DNA of 5,893 nt. Origin: Candidatus Cloacimonadota bacterium (GTDB lineage Bacteria > Cloacimonadota > Cloacimonadia > Cloacimonadales > WRIO01). Where the stretch lies: NCBI GenBank assembly GCA_017998585.1, contig JAGOCT010000121.1, forward strand, positions 1 to 5,893, read 5' to 3'. The position numbers were made by a program, and so were the translations under genes. Shown here piece by piece: positions 1-5,810 of the stretch (positions are counted from its first letter, which is position 1; every line of letters begins with the position of its first letter). The notes below the pieces were generated by a model. That model was not told the origin of the DNA. It ran no database searches and worked only from the letters and a program-made list of their open reading frames with translations.

Positions 1-1556
1 TAATTGAATCCCTGGAAGACAGTTCTATAGGAATTGTCATGTTATCTAATCAAGGAGAAATATTATACTCAAACAATATTTTTAATTCTTTAGATTTTTT
101 TTGTACATGTATGAATTCCTCTGAAAACATTTTGCCTTCCAGACAAGCGAATTCTGTGAATATCTTTGAGATGAGTGATAATGTAGATAATCATTTTCTG
201 ATTCAGTTAAAAAACTGCATTCAAAATCGTCAAAGCTGGAAAGGGCAAATAAAAAGCATTGCCCATGATAAAATCTCACACACCTATTCTGTTTCAATCA
301 ATAAAATCAATTATTATCAACACTCAGAAAAAAGTGCCAAACAAAACCTAGTCGATTTATCTCATTATATTGTCATATTTAGAGAGATAACACATGAAAT
401 TGAACTGGAAAGACAACTCAGACAAGCTCAAAAGCTTGAAGCAATAGGAACCCTTGCGGGTGGTATAGCGCATGATTTTAACAATATATTAACAGCCATA
501 CTTGGTTTTGCAGAATTATCAATCTATGATTTAGATGAGTCTAATCCCCTTTATGCCAATATCAAGCAAATATTAAATGCATCCCAAAGAGCCAAAGAAC
601 TCATTGGTCAGATTTTAACCTTCAGTCGTCAGAGTGAATCAAAATTCAGACCTTTAAGAATTATTCCGGTTATAAAAGAATCATTAAAACTACTAAGAGC
701 CAGTATTCCTGCAACGATTGATATCAATCAGAAATTTCAGACAAAACAAGACACTATTTTAGGAGATCCAACCCAAATTCATCAAATTCTTATGAATCTA
801 TGTACTAACTCCTATCATGCAATGAAAGATACTGGCGGTAGAATTACAATTCTACTTTCACAGGAATTTATCAATACATTTGATGAAGAACAGATTGGCT
901 TTAAACCTGGAGAATATATCCATATTTCCATCTCCGATACAGGAAAAGGAATCCCACAACATTATCTCACACGTATCTTTGATCCATACTTTACTACTAA
1001 ACCTGCTGGCGAAGGAACCGGACTTGGATTAGCTGTAGTTCACGGGATTGTTTTGTCAATGCAAGGCTTCATCAAAGTAGAGTCAACCGAACAAATTGGT
1101 ACAACTTTCCATATTTATATTCCCAATTATCTGGAAAATATGTCTTCAGATTCTAATGAATCTGTAATTTATAAGGGAAGTCAACAAAAGGTACTCTTTA
1201 TAGATGATGAATCATCTATTATCCAGATTGCTGATCAAATGCTACAAAAACTTAATTATACAGGTATTTGTTTTCAAGATAGTGAAAAAGCTTATGAATT
1301 TTTTATGGAAAACCCTGATAGTTTTGATTTAATAATTACAGATATGACAATGCCAAAAATATCAGGCATTGATTTAATCCAAAGAATTCGAATCATCTCA
1401 GACGATATTCCAATAATTTTGTGTACAGGATACTCTGAGTTTCTAACTAATGAAAGTATAGAAAAATTCAAAATATCAGATTATATCATTAAACCAATTA
1501 GTCTTCAAGAACTTTCCAGTAAAATAAATCAGGTATTAAACCCAGATAATCAGTAA
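1..1556 (+). CDS. Hybrid sensor histidine kinase / response regulator, 5'-partial
   Basis: This is the 3' part of a hybrid two-component kinase. The frame stays open to the left edge (first whole codon at 3), and codons 3-38 read IESLEDSSIGIV, a typical start of a PAS domain, so the ATG at 39 is internal. Counting from that Met, residues 1-115 are a divergent PAS-like sensor region. HisKA follows, with phospho-acceptor His145 in GGIAHDFNNIL. The ATPase domain shows the N box (N253/N257), G1 (DTGKG, D300), F box (FDPYF, 314-318) and G2 (GEGTGLGL, 324-331). A C-terminal receiver has acidic D389/D390, phospho-acceptor D435, T463 and K485. All catalytic positions are present, so it should autophosphorylate and pass phosphate to its own receiver. 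There is no DNA-binding output, and none of the visible region looks membrane-spanning. The signal is unknown. It is probably cotranscribed with the PspC gene 12 bases downstream. Confidence 0.93.
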   Translation, partial: IESLEDSSIGIVMLSNQGEILYSNNIFNSLDFFCTCMNSSENILPSRQANSVNIFEMSDNVDNHFLIQLKNCIQNRQSWKGQIKSIAHDKISHTYSVSINKINYYQHSEKSAKQNLVDLSHYIVIFREITHEIELERQLRQAQKLEAIGTLAGGIAHDFNNILTAILGFAELSIYDLDESNPLYANIKQILNASQRAKELIGQILTFSRQSESKFRPLRIIPVIKESLKLLRASIPATIDINQKFQTKQDTILGDPTQIHQILMNLCTNSYHAMKDTGGRITILLSQEFINTFDEEQIGFKPGEYIHISISDTGKGIPQHYLTRIFDPYFTTKPAGEGTGLGLAVVHGIVLSMQGFIKVESTEQIGTTFHIYIPNYLENMSSDSNESVIYKGSQQKVLFIDDESSIIQIADQMLQKLNYTGICFQDSEKAYEFFMENPDSFDLIITDMTMPKISGIDLIQRIRIISDDIPIILCTGYSEFLTNESIEKFKISDYIIKPISLQELSSKINQVLNPDNQ

Positions 1557-1557
1557 G

Positions 1558-1564
1558 AAGGAGG
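1558..1564 (+). promoter_or_regulatory. Strong Shine-Dalgarno for the PspC gene
   Basis: AAGGAGG begins two bases after the kinase stop codon and lies 4 bases before the ATG at 1569. It supports that start and suggests efficient translation on the kinase mRNA. Confidence 0.8.
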
Positions 1565-1568
1565 GAAA

Positions 1569-1955
1569 ATGGAACTGCATCGGTCAGTTAATAACAAAAT
1601 GATAGCAGGAATATGCGGAGGAATTGCCGAGACCCTTAATATCTACCCTTTAATTGTGAGGTTAATCTTCTTAATCAGCATTTTACTTGGGCTTTCAGGA
1701 TTGTTTGTTTACATCATTCTATGGATAATATTACCAGTTAGAAACTACAATATCAACTTTAAAAGCAATTTTTACAGACCTTTAAATGATCGACTTTTAG
1801 GCGGAGTATGTATGGCTATTGCCAGATCAATTAAAATAGATGTCAGTATTATCCGAATCTTATTCATAGTAACCAGCTTGTTTTTTGGTTCTGGTTTTCT
1901 CATTTATCTGATATTGTGGATTGCTGTACCATCAGAATCAAAAATCAATGACTAA
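1569..1955 (+). CDS. Tandem PspC-domain small membrane protein
   Basis: This 128-residue protein consists of two PspC domains. Repeat 1 (residues about 3-57) has the classical LHRSVNNKMIAGICGGIAE start and the YIILWIILP end. Repeat 2 (about 68-122) has FYRPLNDRLLGGVC and YLILWIAVP. The two align without gaps over 55 residues, with 19 identities by my hand count. Each contains a hydrophobic stretch (about 28-56 and 94-121), so it should sit in the inner membrane. In the phage-shock system of enterobacteria, PspC senses envelope stress together with PspB. Stand-alone PspC proteins are widespread and mostly uncharacterised, and no PspA, PspB or PspF is visible here. Repeat 2 has lost the Gly pair of the GGIA motif (MAIA instead). 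It lies between a kinase and an acyl-CoA synthetase with very short gaps, so it is probably part of an operon. Confidence 0.9.
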   Translation: MELHRSVNNKMIAGICGGIAETLNIYPLIVRLIFLISILLGLSGLFVYIILWIILPVRNYNINFKSNFYRPLNDRLLGGVCMAIARSIKIDVSIIRILFIVTSLFFGSGFLIYLILWIAVPSESKIND

Positions 1956-1958
1956 GGA
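1954..1958 (+). promoter_or_regulatory. Shine-Dalgarno deciding the acyl-CoA synthetase start
   Basis: AAGGA overlaps the PspC stop codon and is 7 bases before the ATG at 1966. Neither the in-frame ATG at 1948 nor the TTG at 1921 has a comparable site upstream. The start at 1966 is therefore preferred, and the overlap with the stop suggests translational coupling to the PspC gene. Confidence 0.65.
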
Positions 1959-1965
1959 TTTAAAC

Positions 1966-3615
1966 ATGATCAAAGAAAATTTCGTTGAATATTTTGAACA
2001 AAAAATTAAAGAATTCTGGAATTTACCTGCATTATCAAACTACGAAAAAGAATCAATCAGTTATCAGGATCTTGCATTTGCGATAAAGACAATGCATCAG
2101 ATCTTTGAAAAATTAAAAATCAAAAATGAAGATAAAATTGCGTTAATTGGCAAAAATTGTGTCAATTGGGGAATTGTTTACCTTTCCACCGTCACATACG
2201 GGGCAACAATTGTTCCCATTCTGAATAATTTTTCTAATGAAGATTTGCATCATATCCTCAATCACTCAGAAAGTAAACTGATCTTCGTATCAGATAAGCT
2301 GACTGAAGAAATTGATATTGACCAATTGAAATTTTGTGATACTTTATTTTCTTTAAATAATTTTACAATAGTTGAAAGCAAAAAAAATAATAATATCAAT
2401 GAATTCCTGACAAAACTATTACAGTTAAATTGTCACGATTATTTTAATCAGGATGATTTTAAATTCAGTAAAAAAGTACCAAATACACAATTGGCAGCAC
2501 TTCTTTATACCTCAGGGACAACTGGTTTTTCAAAAGGGGTCATGTTAACTTATAATAGTTTAATCGCCAATATATTAGTAGCCAGCAAGCGGCTTTTATT
2601 TAAAAAGGAAGCAAACATGGTTTCCTTTCTTCCTTTGGCACATGCTTATGCCTGTTCTTTTGATTTTTTATATCCCCTGACATGTGGAAATCATATTCAT
2701 TTTCTGGATAAAACACCAACACCAAAAATTCTTCTCGAAGCCTTTAAAAAATATCAACCACACATTATTCTTTGTGTCCCATTAATCATTGAAAAAATAT
2801 ATCGGAAAATGATTTATCCGGAATTACAAAAACCCGCTATACAAATACTGCTAAAATTTAGTTTGACTCGGAAAATCCTTTTTAAAAAAATTCATAACAG
2901 TCTTATGAATGCTTTTGGTGGAAGATTAGATGAATTAGTTGTTGGCGGTGCAGCCATGAATAAAGAAGTCGAATCTTTCTTAAGAAATATTGGTTTTCCT
3001 TTTACAATTGGTTATGGTATGACAGAATGCGGACCATTAATTTCATACGCAAACTGGCATAAAACAAAGTTAGGTTCTTCTGGTCAGGTCGTTGATTACC
3101 TAGAAATGAAAATTGATTCTACAAACCCTTATAAGATTACAGGAGAGATAATGGTAAAAGGAGAGCAGGTAACTATTGGATATTTTAAAAATCAGAGTGC
3201 CACAGATGATGTTATTGATTCTGAAGGGTGGTTAAAAACAGGAGATTTAGGAATAATGGACTCTGAAAATTTTGTTTTTATAAAAGGCAGATCAAAAAAT
3301 GTGATTATAGGTGCATCTGGTGAGAATATTTATCCTGAAGAGATAGAACAAAAAATTAACAATATGCAGTTTATCATGGAATCACTGGTTATAGAAAAAA
3401 ATAACAACCTACTCGCTTTGATTTATCCAGATCTGGAAGAAATTGATAAACATCAAATCAAAGACAACAAAATTGAAGAGATTATGAAAAAAAATAAACA
3501 GATTATTAATGATCAACTACCTGCTCACTCAAAAATTAAGGAATTTAAACTGGTAAATGAACCTTTTCAAAAAACTCCTACTCAAAAAATCAAACGTTAC
3601 CTGTATGTAAATTAA
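1966..3615 (+). CDS. AMP-forming long-chain fatty acyl-CoA synthetase
   Basis: This 549-residue enzyme of the ANL (acyl/aryl-CoA synthetase, NRPS adenylation, luciferase) superfamily should activate a fatty acid with ATP to acyl-AMP and then to acyl-CoA. Numbering from the Met at 1966, the motifs are: phosphate loop YTSGTTGFSKG (181-191); FLPLAHAYA in the acyl-binding half; VGGAAM before the adenine-binding strand; GYGMTECGP (349-357) with the ATP/Mg-binding T353 and E354; TGD (425-427), whose Asp binds ribose; hinge region KGRSKN; GENIYPEEIE (452-461); and the C-terminal PTQKIKR with the catalytic Lys at about 541. All are intact. The pattern resembles FadD/FAA1-type long-chain enzymes more than acetyl-CoA synthetases, though chain length cannot be read from sequence. 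No membrane segment is obvious. It starts 10 bases after the PspC gene. It could supply beta-oxidation or phospholipid remodelling. Confidence 0.9.
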   Translation: MIKENFVEYFEQKIKEFWNLPALSNYEKESISYQDLAFAIKTMHQIFEKLKIKNEDKIALIGKNCVNWGIVYLSTVTYGATIVPILNNFSNEDLHHILNHSESKLIFVSDKLTEEIDIDQLKFCDTLFSLNNFTIVESKKNNNINEFLTKLLQLNCHDYFNQDDFKFSKKVPNTQLAALLYTSGTTGFSKGVMLTYNSLIANILVASKRLLFKKEANMVSFLPLAHAYACSFDFLYPLTCGNHIHFLDKTPTPKILLEAFKKYQPHIILCVPLIIEKIYRKMIYPELQKPAIQILLKFSLTRKILFKKIHNSLMNAFGGRLDELVVGGAAMNKEVESFLRNIGFPFTIGYGMTECGPLISYANWHKTKLGSSGQVVDYLEMKIDSTNPYKITGEIMVKGEQVTIGYFKNQSATDDVIDSEGWLKTGDLGIMDSENFVFIKGRSKNVIIGASGENIYPEEIEQKINNMQFIMESLVIEKNNNLLALIYPDLEEIDKHQIKDNKIEEIMKKNKQIINDQLPAHSKIKEFKLVNEPFQKTPTQKIKRYLYVN

Positions 3616-3618
3616 GGC

Positions 3619-3645
3619 TTAACTTTATAAAATCATGTCCGATTT
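3619..3645 (+). promoter_or_regulatory. Sigma-28-like promoter candidate for the FlgN-like gene
   Basis: TTAACTTT, 11 bases, then TCCGATTT has the correct spacing for the FliA consensus TAAAGTTT-N11-GCCGATAA, matching 6 of 8 and 5 of 8 positions. It begins 4 bases after the acyl-CoA synthetase stop and would start transcription near 3652, separating the flagellar block from the upstream operon. In AT-rich DNA such a partial match can occur by chance. Confidence 0.35.
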
Positions 3646-3713
3646 ATGAGTAGAGAATGGAGATGAATAATGAGAAACAGTTTAAACAGTGAATTACAAC
3701 AAAATGACTGAAA

Positions 3714-3732
3714 CAGGATGTAGGAACTCCTG
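3714..3732 (+). promoter_or_regulatory. Leader hairpin with GGA in the loop (possible CsrA site)
   Basis: CAGGA at 3714-3718 pairs with TCCTG at 3728-3732 around the loop TGTAGGAAC. A GGA lies in the loop and another in the 5' stem. No T run follows, so it is not an intrinsic terminator. It lies 39 bases before the next start codon. The CsrA role is inferred from the matching arrangement in the two flagellin leaders. Confidence 0.35.
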
Positions 3733-3756
3733 GCATAAAATAATAAAGTCAAAATG

Positions 3757-3766
3757 ATACAGGAAG
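3757..3766 (+). promoter_or_regulatory. Shine-Dalgarno within a CsrA-like sequence
   Basis: ATACAGGAAG contains AGGA, 7 bases before the ATG at 3772, and so supports that start. It also resembles the CsrA core ACARGGA with one base missing, so it could be the second contact of a CsrA dimer bridging from the hairpin upstream. The ribosome-binding role is well supported and the CsrA role is speculative. Confidence 0.5.
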
Positions 3767-3771
3767 TCTAA

Positions 3772-4569
3772 ATGGCATCAAAAAATGATTATATGAAAGT
3801 GGCTTCAGCTCAACTTTTACGAATAACATCAAAAAAGGAAAACAATCCTGAAACATTTGACTTTAACGGAAATCATTCAAAAAAACAAAATCATGAAAAA
3901 AAAGAACAGGAATTCACCGAACAGCATTCAATAAATTCTCTTGATCCAAATCAGATGATAGAATTAGGAAGACTGTTATTGTTTAAACGAAATGCAGAAT
4001 TAAAGTTATACCTGAATATAAAGAAAAAGAATAATGGCATTAATGATACTGAATCAGAAATCATCATGACCAAAAATAAACTGGCAGAAATTGATTTAAG
4101 TATCTCTGATGTTGATTTTATTAATGAAAATATCCATGATAATGCAGAAGAAGATGATATTTTTGAAAAATTATTGTCCTTAAAAATACTGTATAATGAG
4201 ATTCTGGCCTACGCAGAAAATGAAAGATTAAGTATATTAAATGAAGATGATGATGAGCTTGCATTAATCATCTCACAAAAAAATGAATTACTTACTCAGA
4301 TAGAGTTTATTCAAAAAAATATAAATTTAAAGTTTTTTACAAAATTTCCTTCCGATTATCCAAATAAAATTAAAGCAGACGCTATTTTATCCGATATACA
4401 TAATGTAATGAATAAGATCGTTAAGATCGAGGATGAAAATAGCGTGAATCTTCAAAGTGTGATGAACAGTATTAAAGTCAGACTTACTGAGCAGGATAAA
4501 AACTCAAAAGCAATTTCAAAATATGCTGTTGGAAACATCAAATCACACTTTATAGACACTACTAAATAG
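3772..4569 (+). CDS. Coiled-coil protein, FlgN/FliT-like C-terminal half (putative flagellar export chaperone)
   Basis: I do not recognise this 265-residue protein firmly. It has no signal peptide and no membrane segment, so it is probably cytoplasmic. Residues 1-60 are polar, Lys/Gln/Asn-rich and probably disordered. Residues 61-120 are charged and likely helical. From 130 to 185 the pattern of a long helix (LLSLKILYNEILAYAENERL, then a DDDELALIISQKNELL block) resembles FlgN/FliT export chaperones, with acidic residues followed by a K-x-E-L-L heptad. Residues 205-252, with the ENSVNLQSVMNSI segment and an Ala/Tyr-containing end, resemble the FlgN C-terminal helix. FlgN proteins are usually about 140-160 residues, so the first 125 or so would be an extra domain. 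Its place directly before two flagellins, behind its own leader, supports a flagellar role. Other helical flagellar accessory proteins remain possible. Confidence 0.5.
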   Translation: MASKNDYMKVASAQLLRITSKKENNPETFDFNGNHSKKQNHEKKEQEFTEQHSINSLDPNQMIELGRLLLFKRNAELKLYLNIKKKNNGINDTESEIIMTKNKLAEIDLSISDVDFINENIHDNAEEDDIFEKLLSLKILYNEILAYAENERLSILNEDDDELALIISQKNELLTQIEFIQKNINLKFFTKFPSDYPNKIKADAILSDIHNVMNKIVKIEDENSVNLQSVMNSIKVRLTEQDKNSKAISKYAVGNIKSHFIDTTK

Positions 4570-4633
4570 TATCTTTATTTAGTTTAGCGTGTTCTTCCAG
4601 ATAGTAAATTACTGTTATGGGGAGAGTACATTC

Positions 4634-4659
4634 TAAAAGCGGTATCAGAATCGCAATAA
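4634..4659 (+). promoter_or_regulatory. Weak sigma-28-like site before the first flagellin
   Basis: TAAA at 4634-4637 is followed after 14 bases by CGCAATAA, which matches 5 of 8 positions of GCCGATAA, and the spacer is one base short. It is the best FliA-like candidate I could find in this leader. Any start from it would fall near the hairpin at 4660-4674. Read-through from the promoter candidate at 3619 is an equally good explanation for expression. Confidence 0.2.
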
Positions 4660-4674
4660 GACCAGGGATCGGTC
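4660..4674 (+). promoter_or_regulatory. Leader hairpin presenting AGGGA in the loop (possible CsrA site)
   Basis: GACC (4660-4663) pairs with GGTC (4671-4674) around the loop AGGGATC. The loop holds a GGA core, the essential CsrA recognition element. The stem is only 4 pairs, three of them G-C. It lies 40 bases before the flagellin start codon. Confidence 0.4.
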
Positions 4675-4679
4675 AAAAC

Positions 4680-4693
4680 AGTCTTTAGAGACT
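4680..4693 (+). repeat. Perfect short inverted repeat in the flagellin leader
   Basis: AGTCT (4680-4684) and AGACT (4689-4693) flank a TTAG loop, giving a 5-pair hairpin between the GGA hairpin and the Shine-Dalgarno. No T run follows, so it is not a terminator. It may space the two proposed CsrA contacts or stabilise the mRNA. A chance occurrence is possible. Confidence 0.4.
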
Positions 4694-4699
4694 AAGCGA

Positions 4700-4711
4700 T
4701 ATCAGGGAGGA
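4700..4711 (+). promoter_or_regulatory. Shine-Dalgarno block shared by both flagellins
   Basis: TATCAGGGAGGA is identical over 12 bases to positions 5795-5806 before the second flagellin. The GGAGG core is 4 bases from the ATG at 4715 and fixes that start. It contains two GGA trinucleotides after a CA, as in CsrA targets that overlap ribosome binding sites. Confidence 0.7.
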
Positions 4712-4714
4712 ATC

Positions 4715-5653
4715 ATGTCGCTCAATATCAATATCAATACCTCAGCAACCAGAGTTGCAAACAGATTACATACACACTATGACAGACTAAATCAGGCTGT
4801 ATCCAGATTATCATCCGGATCTAAGCTGAATTCATCTGAAGATAATCCTGTTCAAATGGCTAATCATAATATCTATAAGGGTAAGATTGCCGTTTATAAT
4901 GCAGGATTGATCAATTTAAATGAAGCGATCTCCATGGCTCAGACAGCTGAATCTGCTGTTGAAAAAATTGGTGATAATCTGATCAGAATGAAAGAAATCG
5001 CTGAACAAGTTTCTACTGGTACTTATACCAATGAACAAAGAGTGATACTACAGTCTGAATTTGCAATCATGGGGATTGAAATTGATCGTATTGCGACCTT
5101 TACTGATTTCAAAGGAACCCACTTATTGGATGGCACTCTTTCAAACCGTAATAATACTGACAGAATGGGCTCCTGGTATCAAACAGTTAACCAACAACTC
5201 AATGAAGATAAAGAAAGCATGACCGGCTTGAAGATTCATTTTGGAGACAGTAGTAAAGAATCAGAAGATTTCTATTTTCTCAAAATGAATGATCTAAGAA
5301 TGAAGGGACTGTTAAAAGACTATCGTCCAGACGTTCAAACAAACAATAAAATCGCCGTATCTACCCAGGAAGCTGCTCAATTAGCTTTAACTGCAATCAA
5401 TACGGCACTTGCAAATAAAGATAAAGCCAGAATTTACGCTGGTATATTTCAAAACAGACTCAATTCTACTATGAATCATCTGGAAAATCATGTGGATAGA
5501 ATTAGTGATATTGACAGCAAAATTTCCGACATGGATATTGCTGAAGAAATGACTCAGTTTACCACTTACCAGATGTTAACAGAAACCGCGACAGCTATGT
5601 TAAGCCAGGCGAATATTTTACCACAAATTGCGCTAAAGTTGCTTAACAAATAG
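4715..5653 (+). CDS. Divergent (probably minor) flagellin
   Basis: This 312-residue flagellin should be exported by the flagellar type III system and polymerise into the filament. Residues 1-140 form the conserved N-terminal D0/D1 region: RLSSGSKLNS, then MAQTAESAVEKI, RMKEIAEQ and a TDFKGTHLLDG end. Residues 141-215 are a short variable part, including LKIHFGDSSKESEDFYF, so there is no large surface domain. Residues 216-312 are the C-terminal D1/D0 helices, ending SDMDIAEE, ATAMLSQAN and ILPQIALKLL. The usual DDAAGLAI after the N-terminal helix is replaced by EDNPVQMA, which recalls the DDPV segment of the junction protein FlgL. The C-terminus is clearly flagellin, not FlgL. There is no signal peptide, as expected. 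The N-terminal helix differs strongly from that of the next flagellin, so this is not a recent duplicate. It could be a minor or hook-proximal filament subunit. Confidence 0.93.
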   Translation: MSLNININTSATRVANRLHTHYDRLNQAVSRLSSGSKLNSSEDNPVQMANHNIYKGKIAVYNAGLINLNEAISMAQTAESAVEKIGDNLIRMKEIAEQVSTGTYTNEQRVILQSEFAIMGIEIDRIATFTDFKGTHLLDGTLSNRNNTDRMGSWYQTVNQQLNEDKESMTGLKIHFGDSSKESEDFYFLKMNDLRMKGLLKDYRPDVQTNNKIAVSTQEAAQLALTAINTALANKDKARIYAGIFQNRLNSTMNHLENHVDRISDIDSKISDMDIAEEMTQFTTYQMLTETATAMLSQANILPQIALKLLNK

Positions 5654-5660
5654 CCGATAT
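5634..5660 (+). promoter_or_regulatory. Sigma-28 (FliA) promoter for the second flagellin
   Basis: TAAAGTTG, exactly 11 bases, then GCCGATAT matches the FliA consensus TAAAGTTT-N11-GCCGATAA at 7 of 8 positions in each half. The -35 lies in the last codons of the first flagellin, and the -10 starts on the last base of its TAG stop. Transcription would begin near 5667, giving a leader of about 145 bases before the ATG at 5811. This separates expression of the second flagellin from that of the first. Confidence 0.85.
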
Positions 5661-5705
5661 ACTAATAGATCTTTGAAAGACGCATAGATGTGATGAATGA
5701 TGAGA

Positions 5706-5719
5706 CCCCCCCAAAAAAA
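5706..5719 (+). repeat. C7A7 homopolymer pair in the flagellin leader
   Basis: Seven C residues are followed directly by seven A residues, inside the leader transcribed from the promoter at 5634. A run of seven C is unusual in this AT-rich DNA. Such tracts can change length by slippage. A length change here would alter leader structure but no reading frame. Sequencing error in the run is also possible. Confidence 0.6.
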
Positions 5720-5770
5720 CAACCCGCTTAATTTCATAGTCTGAGATTATTACTAAATACCGAACAAAAA

Positions 5771-5784
5771 ATACAAGGATGTAT
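5771..5784 (+). promoter_or_regulatory. CsrA binding hairpin in the second flagellin leader
   Basis: ATACAAGGATGT (5771-5782) matches all 12 positions of the CsrA in-vitro-selected consensus RUACARGGAUGU. The segment also folds: ATACA (5771-5775) pairs with TGTAT (5780-5784) around an AGGA loop, which is how CsrA prefers to see GGA. It lies 27 bases upstream (GGA to GGA) of the Shine-Dalgarno GGA, a distance one CsrA dimer could bridge. Repression of flagellin translation by this route is known for Bacillus hag. Its use here is inferred. Confidence 0.7.
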
Positions 5785-5794
5785 AAAAACAAAT

Positions 5795-5806
5795 TATCAG
5801 GGAGGA
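5795..5806 (+). promoter_or_regulatory. Shine-Dalgarno block of the second flagellin
   Basis: TATCAGGGAGGA is the same 12-base block found at 4700-4711. Its GGAGG core is 5 bases from the ATG at 5811. It would be the ribosome-blocking contact in the proposed CsrA control of this leader. Confidence 0.75.
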
Positions 5807-5810
5807 TAAA

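Noticed and set aside
39..41. ATG at 39 as the true kinase start
   Set aside because: The frame is open upstream to the window edge and the upstream codons read as a PAS domain start. There is no Shine-Dalgarno before 39.
82..297. Open frame of 71 residues on the minus strand
   Set aside because: It lies fully inside the histidine kinase gene, its product resembles nothing I know, and the plus-strand frame there is continuous with a clear kinase.
1921..1950. TTG at 1921 or ATG at 1948 as start of the acyl-CoA synthetase
   Set aside because: Both overlap the PspC gene and lack a ribosome binding site. The ATG at 1966 has AAGGA at a good distance.
3731..3750. TGGCAT in the leader at about 3731 as part of a sigma-54 promoter
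   Set aside because: No GC-containing -12 element follows at the required spacing. No other convincing sigma-54 site was seen in the flagellar leaders.
4695..4702. AGCGATAT as a sigma-28 -10 element for the first flagellin
   Set aside because: No TAAA lies at the right distance, and transcription would start inside or after the Shine-Dalgarno.
4715..5653. First flagellin as the hook-filament junction protein FlgL
   Set aside because: The EDNPV segment is FlgL-like, but the MAQTAE, RMKEIAEQ, DFKGTHLLDG and ATAMLSQAN segments and the C-terminal end are those of flagellin.
5670..5680. TCTTTGAAAGA region after the first flagellin as a terminator
   Set aside because: The possible stem is AT-rich, would have a loop of only one base if fully paired, and is not followed by a T run.
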